Below, in pieces: positions 59,533 to 64,000 of a stretch of 64,000 nt of DNA; position 1 is the first letter of the stretch; each line of letters begins with the position of its first letter. A program made the position numbers and the translations under genes. The stretch spans positions 4,030,001-4,094,000 of the forward strand of contig NC_014306.1 of assembly GCF_000196615.1 (NCBI RefSeq), in the 5' to 3' direction. The notes beneath the pieces were generated by a model. It made no database searches. It was given only the letters and a program-made list of their open reading frames with translations, and had not been told where the DNA came from. Source of the stretch: Erwinia billingiae Eb661 (GTDB taxonomy: Bacteria; Pseudomonadota; Gammaproteobacteria; Enterobacterales; Enterobacteriaceae).

Positions 59533-60540
59533 CTAATCCCCTGCCAGCTGGAGCAGCATTCCCGCTTGTTGCCTCTGTTTGAGGCACTGAGCAAAGGTTT
59601 GCATGCCGACCTGCGATCCCGTTTCCAGTAATCCGCCAAGCTGATGGGTTTTGCCCTCACGGATCAGGTTCGCGACCGCTGGCGTATTGACCAACACTTC
59701 GAACAGTGCGATGCGGCCCTCGCCTTCCGGCTCCAGCCGTTGCGCGATCACCGCCTTCATGCTCCCGGCCAGCTGGCTGCGGATCAGGTTTTTCTCCGCT
59801 CCCGGAAACACGTCCACCAGCCGGTCCACGGCCTGCGTTGCGCCTCGCGTATGCAACGTTGCCAACACCAGATGCCCGGTTTCCGCGGCGGTTAATGCCT
59901 GCTGAATGGTATCGCCGTCGCGCAGTTCGCCCAGCAGGATGACATCGGGATCTTCACGCAGCGCGCTGCGCAACCCTTCGCTGAACGACGCGCAATGCGT
60001 GCCTATTTCGCGCTGCTGGATCAGCGAGCGTTGGCTGTGATGCAGAAACTCGATGGGATCTTCCAGCGTCAGAATATGCCGCGCCTGCTGTTGGTTGATG
60101 GCGGTAATCATTGACGCCAGCGTGGTGGACTTTCCGCTGCCGGTTGCCCCGGTGACCAGCACCAGCCCGGCCTGCAGCTGAAGCAGCGAGCGGGTAATTT
60201 CCGGCAGCTTTAGCGCGGCCATATCCGGGCTTTCGCTGGCGATCGCTCGCAACGCCAGCGACAGCCCCTGCCGCTGGCGGAACAGGTTGGCACGCAGCCG
60301 CGTTCCGTCCGCCATGGTCAGGGCAAAATCCAGCTGCCCGGCCTGTGCGAATGCCGCCTGCTGGGCGTCGGTCAGCCAGTGCCGCGCATGGCTTTCCAGC
60401 ATCGCGCTGGTGACCACCGGTGAAGCGCCGATCGGCTCCAGTTGGCCGCAACGGCGCCAGAATGGAGAATGACCACTGCAAAGGTGCAGATCCGAGGCGT
60501 TATGCTTTACACTAAGGGCCACCATGTCCTCAATATCCAT
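59533..60540 (-). CDS. yggR: YggR, PilT/GspE-like secretion ATPase
   Basis: This 335-residue protein is a PilT-type hexameric ATPase, normally associated with type IV pilus retraction. Walker A is GATGSGKS at 131-138, with Asp-box LEDPIEFLHHSQ, Walker B VILLGELRDGDTI and the His box LATLHTRGATQA. No pilus genes are nearby, as in E. coli, where yggR is also an orphan. It is convergent with ruvX and divergent from yggS. Confidence 0.94.
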   Translation of the reverse strand: MDIEDMVALSVKHNASDLHLCSGHSPFWRRCGQLEPIGASPVVTSAMLESHARHWLTDAQQAAFAQAGQLDFALTMADGTRLRANLFRQRQGLSLALRAIASESPDMAALKLPEITRSLLQLQAGLVLVTGATGSGKSTTLASMITAINQQQARHILTLEDPIEFLHHSQRSLIQQREIGTHCASFSEGLRSALREDPDVILLGELRDGDTIQQALTAAETGHLVLATLHTRGATQAVDRLVDVFPGAEKNLIRSQLAGSMKAVIAQRLEPEGEGRIALFEVLVNTPAVANLIREGKTHQLGGLLETGSQVGMQTFAQCLKQRQQAGMLLQLAGD

Positions 60541-60556
60541 ATAATACTCCCTGACT

Positions 60557-61264
60557 ATGACCTCGATTCAGCACAACCTACAGCAAGTCCGCGAGCGAAT
60601 CTCCGCGGCAGCCGCAAAGTGCGGGCGCGATCCGGCAGAGATTACTTTGCTTGCAGTCAGCAAAACAAAACCCCAGAGCGCGGTCGAAGAAGCTATTGCT
60701 GCGGGCCAGCGGTGTTTTGGTGAAAACTACGTGCAGGAAGGCGTGGATAAGATCCTGGCGCTGGGGAATTCCGCTCTGGAGTGGCACTTTATTGGTCCGC
60801 TGCAATCCAACAAGAGCCGACTGGTGGCGGAGAACTTTGACTGGTGCCACACCGTGGACAGGCTGAAAATTGCCACCCGGCTTAACGAACAGCGTCCGGC
60901 TGATTTGCCGTCGCTGAATGTGCTGATTCAGATAAACATCAGTGACGAAAACAGTAAATCTGGCATCATGCTGGAGGCACTGAGCGAACTGGCAAAAGAG
61001 ATCGCCCTGCTGCCGCGCTTAACGCTGCGTGGCCTGATGGCCATTCCGGCACCCGAAGCAGAGTATTCGCGGCAGTTAGCGGTGTGCCAGCAGATGGCAG
61101 AGGCGTTTAACGCACTGAAAAAAGACTATCCCGCTGTCGATACGCTTTCTCTGGGAATGAGCGACGATATGGATGCTGCAATCGCGGCAGGCAGTACCAT
61201 GGTGCGCATTGGCACCGCTATTTTTGGCGCGCGTGATTACAGCGCCGCTCACAACAATAACTGA
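60557..61264 (+). CDS. yggS: Pyridoxal phosphate homeostasis protein YggS
   Basis: YggS binds pyridoxal phosphate and affects B6 and amino-acid balance, without known enzyme activity. The 235-residue protein has the PLP lysine K36 in LLAVSKTKP, GENYVQEGVDKI and HFIGPLQSNKSR, then LSLGMSDDMDAAIAAGSTMVRIG-like phosphate-binding end. It is 8 bp before yggT. Confidence 0.97.
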   Translation: MTSIQHNLQQVRERISAAAAKCGRDPAEITLLAVSKTKPQSAVEEAIAAGQRCFGENYVQEGVDKILALGNSALEWHFIGPLQSNKSRLVAENFDWCHTVDRLKIATRLNEQRPADLPSLNVLIQINISDENSKSGIMLEALSELAKEIALLPRLTLRGLMAIPAPEAEYSRQLAVCQQMAEAFNALKKDYPAVDTLSLGMSDDMDAAIAAGSTMVRIGTAIFGARDYSAAHNNN

Positions 61265-61272
61265 GGAACCCC

Positions 61273-61827
61273 ATGCTGACGTTGACTTTCCTGGTCAAAA
61301 CCCTGATCGACCTGTACGTAATGGTGCTGTTATTACGTATCTGGATGCAGTGGTCACGAGCCGATTTCTATAACCCACTGGCGCAGTTTGTCGTTAAAAT
61401 TACCCAACCGGTGGTGAAACCGTTGCGACGGATCCTGCCCTCCATTGGCCCGGTAGATACCGCGTCACTGTTGCTGGCGTTTGTGCTGACGACGCTGAAA
61501 TACCCGATTTTGTTGCTGATTCAGGTGGGTGCCTTCTCGGTTGACCCGATGAATCTGCTGGTGGGTCTGTTATCGCTGCTGAAGTCAGCGGGCAACCTGG
61601 TGTTCTGGGTGATCATCATCCGTTCACTGATGAGCTGGATCAGCCAGGGCCGTGGCCCGGTGGATCAGGTGCTGATCCAACTGACCGAGCCGCTGATGTC
61701 CCCTATCCGCCGGATACTGCCCGCGATGGGCGGTATCGACTTCTCGGCCATGGTAGTGATTTTGATCCTGTATATGCTGAACTACCTGGGCATGGACCTG
61801 TTCCCTGGCCTCTGGTATCTGCTGTAA
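61273..61827 (+). CDS. yggT: YggT family membrane protein
   Basis: This 184-residue inner-membrane protein has two copies of the YggT repeat: the first around YNPLAQFVVKITQPVVKPLRRILP, the second around VLIQLTEPLMSPIRRILPAMGGIDFSAMV. Each repeat has about two helices. The role is unclear; in E. coli it has been linked to osmotic adaptation. rdgB follows after only 21 bp, with no yggU between. Confidence 0.94.
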   Translation: MLTLTFLVKTLIDLYVMVLLLRIWMQWSRADFYNPLAQFVVKITQPVVKPLRRILPSIGPVDTASLLLAFVLTTLKYPILLLIQVGAFSVDPMNLLVGLLSLLKSAGNLVFWVIIIRSLMSWISQGRGPVDQVLIQLTEPLMSPIRRILPAMGGIDFSAMVVILILYMLNYLGMDLFPGLWYLL

Positions 61828-61848
61828 CCTGAAAATTCTGGACCTGAT

Positions 61849-62442
61849 ATGCAAAAAGTAGTGCTCGCCACCGGCAACCCCGGCAAAGTTCGTGAAATGG
61901 CTGATTTACTGGCCGCCTTTGGCCTCGACATTGTGGCGCAAACCGAACTGGGCGTGGAGTCAGCTGAAGAGACTGGCCTGACGTTTATTGAAAACGCCAT
62001 CCTGAAAGCGCGTCATGCGGCGGCGATAACCGGCCTGCCGGCGATTGCCGATGACTCCGGGCTGGCGGTCGATGCGCTGGGCGGCGCACCGGGCATTTAC
62101 TCGGCGCGCTATGCCGGGGAAGACGCCAGCGATCGGCAGAACCTGCTGAAGCTGTTGGCGGCGCTGGAAAACGTGCCTGACGATAAGCGTCAGGCGCAGT
62201 TCCATTGCGTGCTGGTTTATCTGCGCCACGCAGAAGACCCTACGCCACTGGTGTTTCATGGCAGCTGGCAGGGTGAAATCACCCGCAGCGCCGTGGGCGA
62301 AGGCGGCTTCGGCTATGACCCGATCTTCTTTGTACCTAAGCTGGGTAAAACCGCCGGTGAGATGACCAAAGCCGAGAAGCACGCGGTTTCCCATCGTGGC
62401 AAAGCCATGACGCTGCTGCTGGAAGCGATGCGCAATGCGTAA
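61849..62442 (+). CDS. rdgB: XTP/dITP pyrophosphatase RdgB
   Basis: RdgB removes non-canonical purine nucleotides (dITP, dXTP) to keep them out of DNA. The 197-residue protein (E. coli 197) begins [17 protein letters not shown] and has [24 protein letters not shown] and [11 protein letters not shown]. It overlaps hemW by 8 bp. Confidence 0.98.
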   Translation: MQKVVLATGNPGKVREMADLLAAFGLDIVAQTELGVESAEETGLTFIENAILKARHAAAITGLPAIADDSGLAVDALGGAPGIYSARYAGEDASDRQNLLKLLAALENVPDDKRQAQFHCVLVYLRHAEDPTPLVFHGSWQGEITRSAVGEGGFGYDPIFFVPKLGKTAGEMTKAEKHAVSHRGKAMTLLLEAMRNA

Positions 62443-63583
62443 GCTGCCGCCACTCAGTCTGTATATCCATATTCCCTGGTGCGTGCAGAAGTGCCCCTAC
62501 TGCGACTTCAACTCGCACGCGCTGAAAGGGGATGTGCCGCACCAGGAGTATGTGCAGCACCTGCTGGCGGATCTGGATGCCGACCTTCACCTGACCTCCG
62601 GGCGCGAAGTCAGCACCATTTTCATCGGCGGCGGCACGCCGAGTTTGTTAAGCAGTGAAGCCATGCAGATGTTGCTGGATGGCGTTCGCGCCCGCCTGCC
62701 CCTTTCTGCCACGGCGGAAATCACCATGGAAGCCAATCCCGGTGCCGTGGAAGCAGACCGCTTCAGCGGCTACCAGCGCGCCGGAATCAACCGCATCTCA
62801 ATCGGGGTGCAGAGTTTCAGCGCGCAGAAACTGGAGCGTTTGGGACGCATTCACGGCCCGGAAGAAGCAAAGCGCGCCGCTCAACTGGCAACAGATTTGA
62901 ATCTGCGCAGCTTTAACCTCGATTTGATGCACGGTTTGCCGGATCAGTCCCTTGAAGAGGCGCTGGACGATTTACGCCAGGCGATTGCGCTGAACCCACC
63001 GCATCTGTCGTGGTATCAGCTGACTATCGAACCCAACACGCTGTTTGCCTCACGTCCGCCAAAACTGCCGGATGACGACGCGCTGTGGGATATCTTCGAA
63101 CAGGGCGATCGGCTGCTGACGGCGGCAGGTTACGTGCAGTACGAAACCTCGGCCTATGCCAAACCGGGTTATCGCTGTGAGCACAACCTCAACTACTGGC
63201 GCTTTGGTGACTACTTAGGGATTGGCTGTGGCGCACACGGCAAGCTGACCCAGAACGATGGCCGCATTATCCGCACCACCAAAACCCGTCATCCACGCGG
63301 GTTTATGGCCGGAAAATATCTCGACCGTCAGCAGGAGGTCAGCGACAGCGACAAGCCGTTCGAATTCTTTATGAACCGCTTCCGGTTGCTGGAAGCGGCG
63401 CCACGTGCCGAATATCCGCTGTATACCGGCCTGGATGAGTGCAGCATCCGCCCGCAAATCGATCGCGCCCTCAGCGAAGGCTATCTGACGGAAACGGCGG
63501 AAAGCTGGCAGGTGACGGAAAAAGGGAAGCTGTTCCTCAACTCGCTGCTTGAGCTGTTCCTTGCAGAAGAAGAGACGCCATAA
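62435..63583 (+). CDS. hemW: HemW, radical-SAM heme chaperone
   Basis: HemW is a radical-SAM protein related to coproporphyrinogen dehydrogenase HemN that carries heme to respiratory targets rather than making it. The 382-residue protein has the cluster motif CVQKCPYC (C16, C20, C23), [12 protein letters not shown] and the HemN-like GCGAHGK. It lacks the extra N-terminal region of true HemN. It overlaps rdgB by 8 bp, so the pair is coupled. Confidence 0.96.
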   Translation: MRKLPPLSLYIHIPWCVQKCPYCDFNSHALKGDVPHQEYVQHLLADLDADLHLTSGREVSTIFIGGGTPSLLSSEAMQMLLDGVRARLPLSATAEITMEANPGAVEADRFSGYQRAGINRISIGVQSFSAQKLERLGRIHGPEEAKRAAQLATDLNLRSFNLDLMHGLPDQSLEEALDDLRQAIALNPPHLSWYQLTIEPNTLFASRPPKLPDDDALWDIFEQGDRLLTAAGYVQYETSAYAKPGYRCEHNLNYWRFGDYLGIGCGAHGKLTQNDGRIIRTTKTRHPRGFMAGKYLDRQQEVSDSDKPFEFFMNRFRLLEAAPRAEYPLYTGLDECSIRPQIDRALSEGYLTETAESWQVTEKGKLFLNSLLELFLAEEETP

Positions 63584-63590
63584 AAACAAA

Positions 63591-63621
63591 ACGCCTGATG
63601 AACTTCATCAGGCGTTTTTTT
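63591..63621. terminator. Bidirectional terminator between hemW and yggN
   Basis: ACGCCTGATGAA and TTCATCAGGCGT are 12-base complementary arms, followed by TTTTTTT on the plus strand and by TTTTGTTTT on the minus strand. It lies between convergent genes. Confidence 0.93.
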
Positions 63622-63638
63622 ATCGTGCACGGTTGGGC

Positions 63639-64000
63639 TTACTTCAGGCCGGCAATCATCGCCTGGCGCTGATCTTCCAGCACCGTCACCCGGTTACAGA
63701 CTTCATGACCGAAGTTCTGGAAATCCTGCTCCTGCCCTTTCCACTCGTCCTGTAACGACTGCTGTAAACCGCCGAGATTGCCCATCAGCGCCTGCAGCGG
63801 ATTCCCGCCGTTACCGGCCTGCTTGCTGCCCATCTCGTTCAGGCTGTCCTGCACCACGCCGCCCATCGCACTCTGCACCAGCGCCTCGCCATCTTTGCGC
63901 ACCTGATCGATGGCCTGATGATGGAAGGTCAGCCCATCGCTGCGATGCTCAATAATCCGGTTCATCTGCTGTTTCAGCTGCGTATCCAGCGAGGTCAGAC
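63639..64000 (-). CDS. yggN: YggN, DUF2884 family protein (5' end outside the window)
   Basis: The C-terminal 120 residues of a DUF2884 protein are present; the reading frame continues off the right edge. Matches to E. coli YggN include MNRIIEHRSDGLTFHHQAIDQV, SAMGGVVQDSLNEMG and NLGGLQQSLQDEWKGQEQDF. The methionine at 63965 is internal, not the start. YggN is a periplasmic protein of unknown function, and it follows hemW as in E. coli. Confidence 0.93.
   Translation of the reverse strand, partial: LTSLDTQLKQQMNRIIEHRSDGLTFHHQAIDQVRKDGEALVQSAMGGVVQDSLNEMGSKQAGNGGNPLQALMGNLGGLQQSLQDEWKGQEQDFQNFGHEVCNRVTVLEDQRQAMIAGLK

Overview
This window is a stretch of chromosome from a gamma-proteobacterium of the order Enterobacterales. 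Nearly every protein reads as a close relative of an Escherichia coli K-12 protein, and the gene order follows the E. coli lysA-to-yggN segment. The lack of araE beside lysR/ygeA, the shortened intervals (tktA next to epd, serA straight after fau) and the moderately high G+C at third codon positions suggest an Erwinia/Pantoea-like member of the Erwiniaceae. That genus-level placement is inference. No tRNA, rRNA, insertion sequence, prophage or CRISPR array was seen.

Layout. 1-1700: lysA (cut by the window start) divergent from its activator lysR. 1697-9964: accessory block with an MFS exporter, a trypsin-like lipoprotein, a YgeA-type racemase, and a seven-gene minus-strand array made of an RpiR-type regulator, a periplasmic amino-acid binding protein, three DUF1989 proteins and two ABC permeases, with no ATPase gene. 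10074-16205: lysS-prfB-recJ-dsbC-xerD, with the programmed frameshift in prfB. 16304-19452: fldB (followed by a 17-bp tandem repeat), cptA-sdhE, ygfZ, trhA. 19714-24203: HD-domain hydrolase, RpiR regulator, PTS EIIBC and bglA, a beta-glucoside module. 24251-29516: ygfF and gcvTHP. 30009-35732: ubiI-ubiH-pepP-ygfB, then zapA, 6S RNA and fau. 35822-41792: serA, rpiA, argP, yggE, argO, mscS. 41990-47679: fbaA, pgk, epd, tktA. 47964-51930: loiP, speB, speA and a small yqgB-like gene. 52268-55233: metK and galP. 55303-64000: sprT, endA, rsmE, gshB, yqgE, ruvX, yggR, yggS, yggT, rdgB, hemW and the 3' part of yggN.

How the genes work together. Most of the window is core metabolism and housekeeping: lysine synthesis and charging, one-carbon and serine supply (gcvTHP, serA, fau, ygfZ, metK), lower glycolysis and pentose phosphate steps (epd-pgk-fbaA, tktA, rpiA), ubiquinone hydroxylation (ubiH, ubiI), arginine-to-putrescine conversion (speA, speB), redox maintenance (dsbC, fldB, gshB) and DNA/RNA upkeep. 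Regulatory sites that can be read directly include a consensus GalR/GalS operator with an adjacent CRP-like site before galP, tandem Met boxes before metK, a Cra-like site before epd, and many Rho-independent terminators.

The least ordinary region is 3979-9964. The binding protein keeps the arginine and aspartate typical of alpha-amino-acid ligands. Two DUF1989 proteins keep the family's Cys/His motifs and the third has lost them. An amino-acid racemase gene follows. DUF1989 proteins are known as the two subunits of carboxyguanidine deiminase in guanidine-degradation clusters, but no guanidine/urea carboxylase is encoded here, so this looks like a nitrogen-scavenging route for some other compound. 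Its substrate cannot be named from sequence alone.
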